DNA of 64,000 bases from positions 1 to 64,000 of the forward strand of contig NZ_BBCD01000002.1 of NCBI RefSeq assembly GCF_001311865.1. The letters are read 5' to 3'. Positions within the stretch are counted from its first letter, which is position 1; the number at the start of each line of letters is the position of its first letter. Position numbers and translations under genes: made by a program. Origin of the DNA: Piscibacillus salipiscarius JCM 13188 (lineage in GTDB: Bacteria; Bacillota; Bacilli; Bacillales; Alkalibacillaceae). Under the pieces are notes generated by a model. That model was not told where the DNA came from, ran no database searches, and saw nothing but the letters and a program-made list of their open reading frames with translations. Shown here piece after piece: positions 18,712 to 28,191 of the stretch.

Positions 18712-18877
18712 CGTAAGCCCCCTTGCGTTAAACTGAATTTTCTGATTATATTAAACTTACACGTTAATTATTTTGATTTCTATGTTGATTTTTAACAGAA
18801 AATGAGCTCGAATTTTTGCGATGACAAGTTAATAGAATGTTATAGATTGAGAAAGAGACCATATAAGTGAGGTGGTT

Positions 18878-20009
18878 ATGATCGAAGGCTTAGTGCAGTC
18901 TGCACAAAAGATTGTGAAAGCGATTTCAAAACAATCTCCATTTCCTATTAGTCTAACGGACGAACACGGTAAAATTATCGGAGATCAAATCAAGAACGAA
19001 TTGGTACCATCCACTCACCTTCAAAGAAAGTCATTTCGCTTAAAAAAACCCGTTAAATTCGATGAAGAGACGGTTAAACAGTATGACAATGTCCTGCCTG
19101 GTATTGCCGTGCCGTTAACGTTCGGCTATAAAACAGTTGGAGTATTAGGTATTATCGGTGACCCTGAAGAAGTTGAACCTTATGCTCTGTTACTCAAAAA
19201 CTATGTCGAAATGCTTTGGAAAGAAATCTATCAATCACAACAAGATTCATTATACTCCCATACAATTGAACGATTTGCCCAGTATGTTCTATTAAATAAT
19301 GAGCTAGACACAGAACAGACAAGGCAATACGCTAGTGATTTAAAGATTTCGATCGAGCAAAAGCGTATCGTCGTCATCATCACGCTGAATCGTCCGATTA
19401 TCTATTATGCTGAACAAACTCTTACCCCAATTGAACAAAAAAGCTCGAGATTACGTCTATCGTTAGAGATTTCTTTCATGCCAAACATGATCTTTGTACA
19501 TTTATTAGTTATGAAAAGCTAGTCTTATGGAAATCAGTTGTTTCAGACAAACATATAGACCAATTTGCGAGCACCTTCCATTATCAAGCATCTAAATGTC
19601 AGCAGTGCTTAAGTGATTTACAAATTCCCACCTGTTTTTCTGCAGGAACAGTAAGTCATTCACTTTATACACTACATCAATCATACCAACGAGCTGAAAA
19701 GTTGTTTCGACTCGCTCATCGATACAACGTTTCAGGAGAAATTTATCATTACCACAACTGGGAGGTACTGTCCAAGCTTATACCAGAAGATATTAATCTA
19801 GAAACATGGGATTACTTCGAGAACTTTTTTTCAAATTTTATCAATCGAGAGGATTTTGTAGAGCTTGCGAAATGCTTCGTCCAATACTGTGACCACCAGA
19901 TGAATGTGAGCCGGGCTGCTAAAAGTTTATATATTCACCGTAATACACTCACTTATAGACTTAAAAAATTGAGCAGCTTACTTCTCTAGATATCAACGAT
20001 TTTTTATGA
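18878..20009 (+). CDS. PucR/CdaR-type transcriptional regulator (two frameshifts)
   Basis: About 377 residues. The N-terminus, residues 1-130, is a sugar-diacid-recognition/PAS-like sensor (MIEGLVQSAQKIVKAISKQS, PGIAVPLTFGYKTVGVLGIIGDP). The C-terminus carries the PucR-type HTH: CDHQMNVSRAAKSLYIHRNTLTYRL. One frameshift lies near 19480. A second, in the six-A run near 19972, hides the expected KKIEQLTSLDINDFL and a stop at 20009. Such regulators activate catabolic operons in response to the substrate. It is divergent from the oxidase-cyclodeaminase-symporter operon, its most likely target, and upstream of the acyl-CoA dehydrogenase. Confidence 0.82.
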
Positions 20010-20049
20010 TTGTTCGATTTTGTATATGTTTATAAATTTCTATTTAACA

Positions 20050-20078
20050 TTTACAAAATATTCGGAATAATCTATAAT
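20050..20078 (+). promoter_or_regulatory. SigA-type promoter of the acyl-CoA dehydrogenase gene
   Basis: TTTACA (20050-20055), 17 bases, TATAAT (20073-20078): five of six and six of six consensus matches at ideal spacing. Transcription should start near 20085, leaving a leader of about 144 bases. Confidence 0.82.
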
Positions 20079-20087
20079 TATATATGT

Positions 20088-20210
20088 AGAGGAGATCCCT
20101 TCCTCTGAACACTTTTAGCATAATTGCATCTGGCACTGACCTGCATGGTTTGATGCAACAGATGAGATGCCAGTTTTTACTCCTTTTCCCGGGTAAAGAC
20201 TGGCTTTTTA
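20088..20210 (+). promoter_or_regulatory. Conditional-terminator leader (riboswitch or attenuator candidate)
   Basis: The leader holds a small hairpin AGAGGA/TCCTCT (20088-20106). A central region has three mutually exclusive pairings: TTGCATC (20124) with GATGCAA (20152), CATCTG (20127) with CAGATG (20159), and CTGGCA (20130) with TGCCAG (20168). A 12-bp terminator stem (20169-20180 with 20193-20204, one G-U pair) is followed by TTTTT. Pairing CTGGCA/TGCCAG consumes the 5' arm of the terminator, so it would act as antiterminator. The RBS AAGGAGG follows at once. I do not recognise the class: no T-box GGGTGG element, no lysine-, glycine- or SAM-riboswitch core. Confidence 0.65.
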
Positions 20211-20228
20211 ACGAAGGAGGAATGACGG

Positions 20229-21434
20229 ATGAATTTTGATTTTACCGATGAACAAATCATGTTACGCCAAACGACGAAACAATTTGTTGACAAAGAGATT
20301 AATCCTTTTATTCAAAAATGGGACCGGGAAGGTGCTTTTGATCCAGCCATTTGGACTAGACTTTCGGAACTGGGCCTTATGGGAGTGTGCATCCCAGAAG
20401 AATATGGTGGAAGCGGAATGGACTACAATTCTCTTGCAATTGTCTGTGAAGAGTTAGAACGTGGGGACACGACCTTTAGAACAGCTGTTTCGGTACATAC
20501 AGGGCTGAATAGCTTAACGCTTTTGCAATGGGGAACTGAAGAGCAGAAGCAAAAGTATTTAACGCCTCAAGCGAAAGGTGAAAAAATAGGAGCTTATGGC
20601 TTAACCGAACCAGGAGCAGGCTCGGATGTCGCATCCATGCAAACAACCGCTGTTAAAGAAGGCAGCTACTATGTTTTAAACGGACAAAAGACATGGATTT
20701 CCCTATGCGATCAGGCCGACCACTTTTAGTGTTTGCATATACAGATAAAAGTAAAAAGCATAAAGGAATCTCAGCATTTATCGTTGAACGTACGATGCCA
20801 GGCTTTTCCTCTAAAGCCATTAAAGGCAAACACGGAATACGTGCCGGTAATACGGGTGAAATTTTCTTCGATCACTTATATGTTCCGGAAGAAAACCTAC
20901 TTGGAGAAGAAGGTGAAGGCTTTAAAATTGCGATGTCTGCTCTTGATAATGGCCGTTTTACAGTGGCAGCTGGAGCGTGTGGTTTAATTGAGGCTTGTTT
21001 AGAAGCTAGCGTGAAGTATTGTCATGAACGAAAAAACGTTTGGAAAAGAAATTGGACAACATCAGTTAGTTCAGCAAATGCTTGCTAAAATGGAAGCAGG
21101 CCTTCAAATGAGCCGTCTGCTTGTTTACCGAGTTGGTGAGCTTAAAAATCAAGGCAAGCGAAATACACGCGAAGTATCGCTGGCTAAATGGCAAGCCTGT
21201 GATTTTGCGAATCAAGCAGCTGATGATGCTGTACAAATTCATGGAGCTTACGGCTTTTCTGATGAGTATCCAGTTGAACGTTATTTACGTAACTCGAAGG
21301 CACCTGTTATTTATGAGGGCACACGCGAGATTCATACGGTCATGCAGGCTAATTATGTGTTAGGTGAGCGTGAGGATAAACCATTAAACAAAATGCTTCC
21401 GGCCTGGCCGTTTGAATTAGAAGAGGTTAAATAG
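20229..21434 (+). CDS. Acyl-CoA dehydrogenase, glutaryl-CoA-dehydrogenase-like (two frameshifts)
   Basis: About 401 residues after joining three frames (breaks near 20725 and 21030). Signatures are [16 protein letters not shown] (FAD and substrate binding), NGQKTWIS, and the catalytic Glu in [13 protein letters not shown] near residue 368, the position used by short- and medium-chain enzymes and by GCDH. The block [17 protein letters not shown] parallels GCDH ERVDSGYRSAMSVQSSL, keeping the Arg and Ser that in human GCDH contact the glutaryl carboxylate. With lysine dehydrogenase nearby, conversion of glutaryl-CoA to crotonyl-CoA is the best guess. A generic acyl-CoA dehydrogenase remains possible. 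The leader suggests transcription attenuation. Confidence 0.8.
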
Positions 21435-21440
21435 ATGACT

Positions 21441-21472
21441 AACAGGACTCCCATTATGGAGTTCTGTTTTTT
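21441..21472 (+). terminator. Terminator of the acyl-CoA dehydrogenase gene
   Basis: Arms AACAGGACTCC (21441-21451) and GGAGTTCTGTT (21458-21468), one G-T pair, 6-base loop, then TTTT. Confidence 0.88.
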
Positions 21473-21572
21473 GGGGGGGAATTTACTGTAATTTATAAAA
21501 TAAAATTGATACATGGGTGAGACAAAATGTAGCTGATTGATTTTAAGATCAATTATAAGTTGATCCTAAGCA

Positions 21573-21685
21573 GTCAAAATGCTGAGACTCCAGCAGAAAC
21601 AACACGAGCTGAAAATCACGCCAAACGAACAGGAGTGAGTTTGGTGAAGTTAAAGCCGTGTCTGCGGAAAGCGAAGCATTTTGAC
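21573..21685 (-). repeat. Dispersed inverted-repeat element, copy 1 (113 bp)
   Basis: Ends GTCAAAATGC (21573-21582) and GCATTTTGAC (21676-21685) are perfect inverted repeats. Read on the minus strand the inside starts TTCGCTTTCCGC and ends CTGCTGGAGTCT, the same landmarks as the copies at 26628-26748 and 32860-32982. It lies between the acyl-CoA dehydrogenase terminator and the iclR-type gene. An open frame through it has no RBS and is not a gene. Confidence 0.75.
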
Positions 21686-21719
21686 ACAGCTAAAAAATGG
21701 AGGAACTTTGTATATAGCA

Positions 21720-22465
21720 TCATCTTTGCACCACACTTGGCGAGTAGCCTAAACACCGCGAAATTTCTTCTGAGGCTTGCTTCATTTGTAACTTAATCCA
21801 CTCAAGATTTTCACCTTCAAAATGACTTGAAAGGCCGCTTACCGTCAAGGCAGCTACCACTTCTCTTTTATGGTCATAGAGTGGATAGGACAAACCCGTT
21901 GTATCAACATCTTGTTCACCCTCACTTTGGGCATAGCCTTGCAGCCTAATGGAGGCCAGCTCCTCAATTAGGGATTTTTATGATGATTGTTCAGCTCATT
22001 TAGCCGAGTAAGTTGTTCATCTTTACTCATAAAAGCAAGAAGCAGCTTGGGGCCTGAACCGATATAAAGCGGGGAACTTTTACCTACTTTCGTATAAAGG
22101 CGTAGTGCTCTATTGCTATCGACCTTTTCAATGTACGTCGCGTGATTACCGTGAACAACAACTAAATGAACCGCTTCGTTAATTTCTTCTGCTAAACGTT
22201 TCATGAGCGGTTTGGCAATTTGCCGTAAATCCAATTGATGTGACACTAAATGACCAAGCTCTAAAAACTTCAGCCCAAGCTGATAACGCTGGTCATAAGC
22301 TTCCGTCCGCATCACATAGCCCATGGATTCCAGTGATTGAAGCATGCGGTAGGCAGTCGGTTTAGGCAGACCTGTCCTAACCGATATCTCTTTTAAGGAT
22401 AGTTCAGAAGTCGTCTCGTTAAACAAATCGATAATCTTTAAAGCTTTTACGACGCTTTGATTCAT
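21720..22465 (-). CDS. IclR-family transcriptional regulator (one frameshift)
   Basis: About 248 residues. The N-terminal winged HTH is MNQSVVKALKIIDLF then LSLKEISVRTGLPKPTAYRMLQSL. The C-terminal effector domain has MKRLAEEINEAVHLVVVHGNHATYIEKVDS. The last 80 residues (LIEELASIRLQGYAQSEGEQ, SYPLYDHKREVVAALTVSG) lie in another frame. One more A near 21978 in a five-A run restores the join, with the stop at 21720. The start is ATG 22465 behind GAGGGG. It is the last gene after aminotransferase, aldehyde dehydrogenase and lysine dehydrogenase, so it probably controls that operon. Confidence 0.83.
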
Positions 22466-22532
22466 GGTCAATCCCCTCAATCATGATATGTATAGATGAG
22501 GATGAGACTATATTGCCTCACCCCCATTGCCA

Positions 22533-23705
22533 TTACGCTTTCGTCATTAACGGTGTTTCACTTCGGCTCTCTTTAATCGTAACTCCTCTAGCTCCCATTT
22601 CATCAATATAAGCACGACCTGGGACGATGCGTTCTGGTGGATAGACGCCTCGCTTCGTAATCGTACCGTTTCCGATCATTTGTGCGACAACAGAAATCGT
22701 GTTAGCTGTTGCTTGAGCCATGGCTGTGACATTTTTAACCCGATCTTTAAATGTCGTCATTTCATATTTGTACTCAACTGGCACGCCATGTTCCGTTCCA
22801 CCGACAACAACTCTTAATAGTACCGCATCATCACGATCCTTTAATTCAACAATTGGTTCAATGACTTTTAAAAAGACATCCCTCGGCTTCACCTTTTGCC
22901 CATGAACATCAACTTCAAAGTCTTGACGAGTTAAGCCTAAATCAACGAGTAATTTAAACTTCTCTGCATGACCCCGGTAACGAATCGTCTTATACTCAAG
23001 CGTTTTTACGTTCGGGAATGAGTGAGGCAACGTCGAAGTCCCGCCTGACGTATGAAATGCTTCAAGTGGTCCGAACCTCTCAATGTGAAGCGTTTCAACT
23101 TCAGATAATGCCGGAACTTCTGTCTTTTCTCCATTTCGAATGATGAGCGCTGGGTCCGTGTAATGATCCATAAGCCCTTCCATTGAAAAAACATGATTGT
23201 ACTCTAGCGGTGGTTCAGGCTGCACTGGAATACCGCCAACGAAAAGGCGAATTGACTCCAACTGACCGAGCTTACTAGAACCGTAGCCAGATAAAATATT
23301 AATCATTCCCGGTGCAACACCTAAATCTGGTATCACCGTCACATTTTTTGCTTGAGCTTCTTCATTTAAATCTAAAACTTTATCTGTAATATGGCCGATG
23401 TGACCCCCTAAATCAACCACGTGAGTCCCTACTTCAATTCCTGTCTTAGCAACGATTTCATTAAAACTATAAAATAACGCATTAATCGTAACGTCGTATT
23501 GTTTCATGAAATTGCCAAGCTCATCAGGATTACTCGCATCAACTTGAAATGCTTCTAGCTTATCTGAGTTTAATGTATCACATACTTGATTGGCTCTTGC
23601 CAAATCAATATCCGCTAACCCGACTTCAAATACTCCATCACTATTCACTAAATCCCTTGCCGCTTCTTTTCCCATTAATCCAGAACCTAATACAGCTACC
23701 TTCAC
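22533..23705 (-). CDS. lysDH: L-lysine 6-dehydrogenase (saccharopine-dehydrogenase family)
   Basis: A 390-residue NAD(P)-binding protein beginning [20 protein letters not shown], with GTG 23705 as start seven bases from AGGGGGAG. The Rossmann motif is GSGLMG. Long blocks agree with what I recall of Geobacillus stearothermophilus lysine dehydrogenase: [76 protein letters not shown] and TKRGVYPPE. The enzyme deaminates the epsilon amino group of lysine, giving aminoadipate semialdehyde, which cyclises to piperideine-6-carboxylate. An aldehyde dehydrogenase lies 27 bases upstream in the same operon. A saccharopine reductase is the alternative but is less likely. Confidence 0.85.
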   Translation of the reverse strand: MKVAVLGSGLMGKEAARDLVNSDGVFEVGLADIDLARANQVCDTLNSDKLEAFQVDASNPDELGNFMKQYDVTINALFYSFNEIVAKTGIEVGTHVVDLGGHIGHITDKVLDLNEEAQAKNVTVIPDLGVAPGMINILSGYGSSKLGQLESIRLFVGGIPVQPEPPLEYNHVFSMEGLMDHYTDPALIIRNGEKTEVPALSEVETLHIERFGPLEAFHTSGGTSTLPHSFPNVKTLEYKTIRYRGHAEKFKLLVDLGLTRQDFEVDVHGQKVKPRDVFLKVIEPIVELKDRDDAVLLRVVVGGTEHGVPVEYKYEMTTFKDRVKNVTAMAQATANTISVVAQMIGNGTITKRGVYPPERIVPGRAYIDEMGARGVTIKESRSETPLMTKA

Positions 23706-23732
23706 GTACAAACTCCCCCTTTGGCTTAATGT

Positions 23733-25235
23733 TTATTCCACGTCTATTTGCGCGCGTTGTAATTTTCCACTAAAGTCAACGTATACAGCTTTCCATTCTG
23801 TAAAGACATCAAGTGCAGCTTGGCCAGAGTCGCGATGACCATTACCCGTACCTTTTGTTCCACCGAATGGTAAATGGATCTCAGCTCCAGTCGTACCAGC
23901 ATTGACGTAGACAATTCCAGTGTCTAAATCGCGCTGCGCTTTAAATACCTTGTTGATGTCCTGAGTAAAAATCGAACTTGATAAGCCATACGCCACATCG
24001 TTATTGACTTCAATCGCTTCGTCTAAATCCTTAACAGGTATAATCGATAGTACTGGGCCGAAGATTTCTTCCTTAGCAATGCGCATATCTGCTTTTACAT
24101 CCGTAAATAGCGTTGGTGCAAAATAATAACCTTTACTTAACTCACCATCATTAAGCACCATGCCACCTGTTACCATGTTCGCTCCTTCTTCTTTACCAAT
24201 TTGAATATATTTTTCGATTTTTCTTAAGCCCGCTTCATTAATAATGGGCCCGACTTTATTTTGTTCATCAAGACCATCACCAATGGTTAACTTCTGCATC
24301 TCAACTAGTAATCGCTCTTCAAGCTGATCTTTCACACTTTCATGCACGATGACCCTGCTACAAGCTGTACAGCGCTGGCCACTCGTACCATACGCACTCC
24401 AAATAATTCCTTGAACCGCTAAGTCTAAGTCAGCATCATCCATAACGATGACTGCGTTCTTACCACCCATTTCAAGCGATACTTTTTTAAGAAGCTGACC
24501 ACACTTACCTGCAATCATTCGGCCAGTATCATTAGATCCAGTAAACGAAATGACGCGGATGTCTGAGTGTTCCACCATCGCATCGCCCACTTCTGAACCT
24601 GCACCAAACACGACGTTCACAACGCCTTTAGGTAGTCCTGCTTCTTCAAAAATTTTCGCCATTTCATAAGCCATCATAGGAGTTTCTGTTGCCGGCTTCC
24701 AAATGACCGCATTACCTGCCACAATAGCTGGGAATGACTTCCACGTAGCAATCGCAATCGGGAAGTTCCACGGTGTAATGATTCCGACGACTCCAACAGG
24801 GGCCCTTTGACTCATTGCAAATTTATCTTTTAGTTCTGCAGGTGTTGTATGTCCAAACAAACGTCTGCCTTCCCCTGCCATGTAAAACGCCATATCGATA
24901 CCTTCCTGCACTTCCCCGCGCGCTTCTTCAATGACTTTTCCATTTTCCATCGTTAAGAGCTGAGAAAGATGCTCTTTACGCTCCTTCATCATATATCCGA
25001 CTTTATATAAAACCTCTGCACGCTGAGGTGCCGGAACGAGGGCCCACTCCTTTTGAGCTTTCTTCGCCGCCTTTACAGCCTGATCTACATCCTCCTTACT
25101 CGATAACGGAACATCGATTAATTTTTCACCATTAGCTGGGTTGATAACTGGCGTAAACTGTTCTTGCTTCGACTCAACCCATTCTCCGTTAATAAAATTA
25201 GACAACTTTTTTTCTGTAACGAGTGCGTTAGACAT
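23733..25235 (-). CDS. NAD(P)-dependent aldehyde dehydrogenase, probable aminoadipate-semialdehyde dehydrogenase
   Basis: A complete 500-residue ALDH. Features are the cofactor site ITPWNFPIAIATWK, the general base in LEMGGKNAVIV, the catalytic Cys in GTSGQRCTACSRVIV near residue 297, and EEIFGPVLSIIP. ALDHs of this type oxidise semialdehydes to acids. Placed between an aminotransferase and lysine dehydrogenase, its natural substrate would be aminoadipate semialdehyde/piperideine-6-carboxylate, giving 2-aminoadipate. The substrate comes from context, not from sequence. The start is ATG 25235 with GGAGGG upstream. Confidence 0.82.
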   Translation of the reverse strand: MSNALVTEKKLSNFINGEWVESKQEQFTPVINPANGEKLIDVPLSSKEDVDQAVKAAKKAQKEWALVPAPQRAEVLYKVGYMMKERKEHLSQLLTMENGKVIEEARGEVQEGIDMAFYMAGEGRRLFGHTTPAELKDKFAMSQRAPVGVVGIITPWNFPIAIATWKSFPAIVAGNAVIWKPATETPMMAYEMAKIFEEAGLPKGVVNVVFGAGSEVGDAMVEHSDIRVISFTGSNDTGRMIAGKCGQLLKKVSLEMGGKNAVIVMDDADLDLAVQGIIWSAYGTSGQRCTACSRVIVHESVKDQLEERLLVEMQKLTIGDGLDEQNKVGPIINEAGLRKIEKYIQIGKEEGANMVTGGMVLNDGELSKGYYFAPTLFTDVKADMRIAKEEIFGPVLSIIPVKDLDEAIEVNNDVAYGLSSSIFTQDINKVFKAQRDLDTGIVYVNAGTTGAEIHLPFGGTKGTGNGHRDSGQAALDVFTEWKAVYVDFSGKLQRAQIDVE

Positions 25236-25310
25236 ACTTGATTCCCTCCATTTTATTAATATTAATTGAGGTAGGACCTCAATTATTGACCACTATTATC
25301 GATGTATATT

Positions 25311-26478
25311 TCATACTTCCATCAATAATTCGTTCATTCGTCTGACTGCCTCTAATAATCGGTCTTTGGGATGAGAAAGGGAGATTCTAAAATACCCCTC
25401 TCCACTTGTTCCAAATACATTGCCAGGCGTTACGATCACACCTGTCTTTTCCATTAATTCTTCTGAAAAACCCATCGATGTAAAACCTTCAGGCACTTCA
25501 GCCCAAACATAAAAAGTACCTCTTGGCTTTTGGACTTTGATTCCCATATCATCTAAAGCACTAATGACATGATTCAATCGCTCTTCATAGATCGCATTAT
25601 TTTCGTGAACGGCCTGTAAATCACTTCTAAGAGCTTTAGCTCCGGCCTTTTGAATCGGTAAAAATTGACTCGTGTCTGTATTGCTTTTAACAGTTGCTAG
25701 AGCATCAATCAAATCTTGATTTCCAACGACATAGCCAATACGCCAGCCTGTCATATTAAAGCTCTTTGATAATGAGCCAAATTCAACACCGACATCTTTT
25801 GCACCATTAACTTGAAGTAAACTTGGTGCCCGGTAATCTTCGAACGTCATCAAGTCATAGGCCGCATCTTGAGCAATCACAAAATCATGTTGTTTCGCAA
25901 GTGAAACCGCTTTCTTAAATGTATTTAATTCACACGTCCCCGCTGTCGGGTTGTTCGGATAGTTTAATAACATTAGTTTTATGGATTGATAATGTTCATC
26001 TGGGATTAGTTCAAAATTAGGCTGAAAATAGTTTGAAGCATCTAAGGGTAGATATAGTGACTTGCCACCAGCTAAATGGATGGCCGATTCATATACTGGA
26101 TAACCTGGATCTGGAACCATAACAGTATCGGAAGGGTTGAGAACTGCTGAGATGAGATTGGCGATTCCTTCTTTGGATCCAATGAGTGTTAAAACTTCTT
26201 TGTCAGGGTCAAGCGTGACGCCGTATCGTTTCTGATAAAACTCGGCGACTGCCTCACGAAATTCCTGACATCCACCATAAGGTGAATAACGATGATTACT
26301 AGGATTTTTAGCTTCTTTGATCAATTCGTCAATGATAAACTCTGGAGTTGGAAAGTCAGGCGCACCGATTCCTAAATCGATCATGTCCATTCCTTCTTGT
26401 TGGAGTTCTTTTGCGTTTATTAATCCGTGAAAAAATATAAGGTGGTAACGATTGAACACGTTCCGAGCGAATGTTCAA
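25311..26478 (-). CDS. PLP-dependent class I/II aminotransferase (one frameshift)
   Basis: About 389 residues of fold-type I. The substrate arm is LGIGAPDFPTP, the PLP-ring Asn in LLNYPNNPTAGT, the Asp/Tyr pair in IAQDAAYDLMTF, and the Schiff-base Lys in GSLSKSFNMTGWRIGY. The N-terminus is out of frame: one surplus A near 26408 hides NIRSERVQSLPPYIFSRINK, which starts at TTG 26478 behind GGGGGG. Amino-donor specificity cannot be read directly. In this operon transamination of 2-aminoadipate to 2-oxoadipate is the logical step. LL-diaminopimelate and alanine aminotransferases share the fold. Confidence 0.8.
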
Positions 26479-26627
26479 ATAATCAATCCCCCCATCATTT
26501 CAATAATTGAAATCGTGTTTCAAAATAACATCTATCTTGAGTATATGTGAGAAGTCTAATTTTACAATACTCAGAATAAACAAAAATTACGACAAATTTC
26601 TCTGCTCATTTGATTTTAGATCATATC

Positions 26628-26748
26628 AGTTGACATACACTTCGCTTTCCGCGGGCGGTCTGAGAACCTCCTCGATCTCCACTTTGTTTTGATCTGCGGG
26701 GTCTCGCTAGCCTCGCTCTTCCTGCTGGAGTCTACGTGTATGTCAACT
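26628..26748. repeat. Dispersed inverted-repeat element, copy 2 (121 bp)
   Basis: Perfect 13-bp terminal inverted repeats AGTTGACATACAC (26628-26640) and GTGTATGTCAACT (26736-26748). Inside are TTCGCTTTCCGCGGGC, CCTCCTCGA, TAGCCTCGCT and CTGGAGTCTACG. It fills most of the 324-base gap between the aminotransferase and the crh terminator, which otherwise holds nothing I can identify. Confidence 0.82.
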
Positions 26749-26802
26749 ATCATTGATACTATGAAGTAGTAGATTATTTAATATTCATTTAATTCCGCAC
26801 AT

Positions 26803-26830
26803 AAAAAAACGCTTGGAATTAATCCAAGCG
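26803..26830 (-). terminator. Terminator of the yvcI-crh operon
   Basis: Stem CGCTTGGA (26810-26817) / TCCAAGCG (26823-26830), followed on the minus strand by seven T. Confidence 0.9.
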
Positions 26831-26837
26831 CCTTGTC

Positions 26838-27095
26838 TTACTCTTCAGTTTCAATAAAATTAATTAATGATTCCATCGCTTCTTCTTCATCAGGGCCTTC
26901 TGCTTGAATCTTAACGACCTCGTTTGATCCAATCGCAAGACTCATAACACCCATAATACTTTTCGCATTAACTCGCTTACCGTCCTTCTCTAAAAATACA
27001 TCTGATGAAAAACGGTTTGCCTCTTGAACAAATTTAGCAGCCGGCCTTGCTTGTAAGCCAGTCTCTAACTGAACTGATAATTCCTTTTCAACCAA
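26838..27095 (-). CDS. crh: Crh, HPr-like catabolite repression protein
   Basis: An 85-residue HPr paralogue. The phosphotransfer His15 of true HPr is Gln here (TGLQARPAAKF), while the regulatory Ser46 remains in KSIMGVMSLA. That combination defines Crh, which HPr kinase phosphorylates on Ser46 and which then acts as CcpA corepressor but cannot carry PTS phosphate. It is the last gene of the yvcI-rapZ-yvcK-whiA-crh operon. HprK lies elsewhere in the window at 39288-40227. Confidence 0.95.
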   Translation of the reverse strand: MVEKELSVQLETGLQARPAAKFVQEANRFSSDVFLEKDGKRVNAKSIMGVMSLAIGSNEVVKIQAEGPDEEEAMESLINFIETEE

Positions 27096-27194
27096 ATTCA
27101 GCTACTCCTCTCTATATATAATCTGTATAAAAGCGCTTCAATGAAATTTCATATATTATAGCATGAAAAATTAGAAATAAAAAGTCAACTTACC

Positions 27195-28144
27195 TTAGTT
27201 TTCTAATAATTCCCCTTTACGGAGTTTTTCTGCATACTCATCAATCTTTCTAAGACGGTGATTGATCCCTGATTTACTAATTTTACCATGTTTAGATAAT
27301 TCGCCAAGTTCTTTTAGCGTCACGTCTTGATGAGCAACCCTAAGTTCAGCGACTTCACGGAGTTTTTCAGGTAATGCTTCTAGCCCAACTGTTTTTTCAA
27401 TATAACGGATGTTCTCGACTTGCCTGAATGCCGCACCAATCGTTTTATTAAGGTTGGCTGTTTCGCAGTTCACTAAGCGGTTTACTGAATTACGCATATC
27501 GCGCATTATCCGAACATCTTCAAATTTCAATAACGCTTGATGCGCACCGATTAATATTAAAAACTCGGTAATCTTCTCAGCCTCTTTAATATAACAAATA
27601 AAGCCTTTTTTACGCTCGTGCGTCTTCGCATTCAAATCAAAATAATTTAATAGTCTACAAAGCGTATCATTATGCTCTTCATAAAACGAATAAATTTCTA
27701 AGTGGTAAGATGACGTTTCAGGGTTATTAACCGAACCACCCGCTAAAAATGCTCCTCTTAAATAAGCTTTTTTACAACATTCCTTTTGAATAAACGAATT
27801 AGATACTTCACGATTAATTGAAAATGTGCCCTCTAATATTTCAAGGTTAGTAAGCAAGTTTTTAACTTCTTCATACATTCTTACAATGTAAATGTTGTTC
27901 TTTTTAAGACGCATTTTTTTTTTACGTACCAATAGCTCAATTGGAACGTCGTACATATGTTTAATAAGCGAGTAAATTCGTCTTGCGATCGCAGCATTTT
28001 CAGTTTGGACATCTAAAATATACTGCCTGTTTGAGAAGGATAAGGATCCGTTCATCCGTATTAACGCAGCTAATTCTGCCCATTTACAACAGTCATCGCT
28101 CTCGATGTTGGTTAATTCTTTTTGGTATCTGATGCGAATGACAT
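27195..28144 (-). CDS. whiA: WhiA, DNA-binding cell-division/chromosome protein (one frameshift)
   Basis: About 316 residues. The start is ATG 28144 ([20 protein letters not shown]) behind GAGGGG. One missing A in the five-A run near 28118 breaks the frame before the LAGLIDADG-like homing-endonuclease-fold domain ([28 protein letters not shown] block). The C-terminal HTH ([24 protein letters not shown] in pieces) is intact. WhiA affects division and chromosome segregation in Firmicutes and sporulation in actinomycetes. Position between crh and yvcK matches B. subtilis. Confidence 0.93.
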
Positions 28145-28191
28145 GGTATTCCCCTCATTTCTAACTTCAACTGTTCTTAGCTTACTCTCTA

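Noticed and set aside
20088..20210. Lysine riboswitch or T-box leader
   Set aside because: The leader is too short for a lysine riboswitch and lacks its core, and there is no T-box GGGTGG element. I keep it as an unclassified conditional terminator.
21560..21796. 78-codon plus-strand open frame
   Set aside because: It lies in the dispersed repeat element and antisense to the end of the IclR gene; no RBS.
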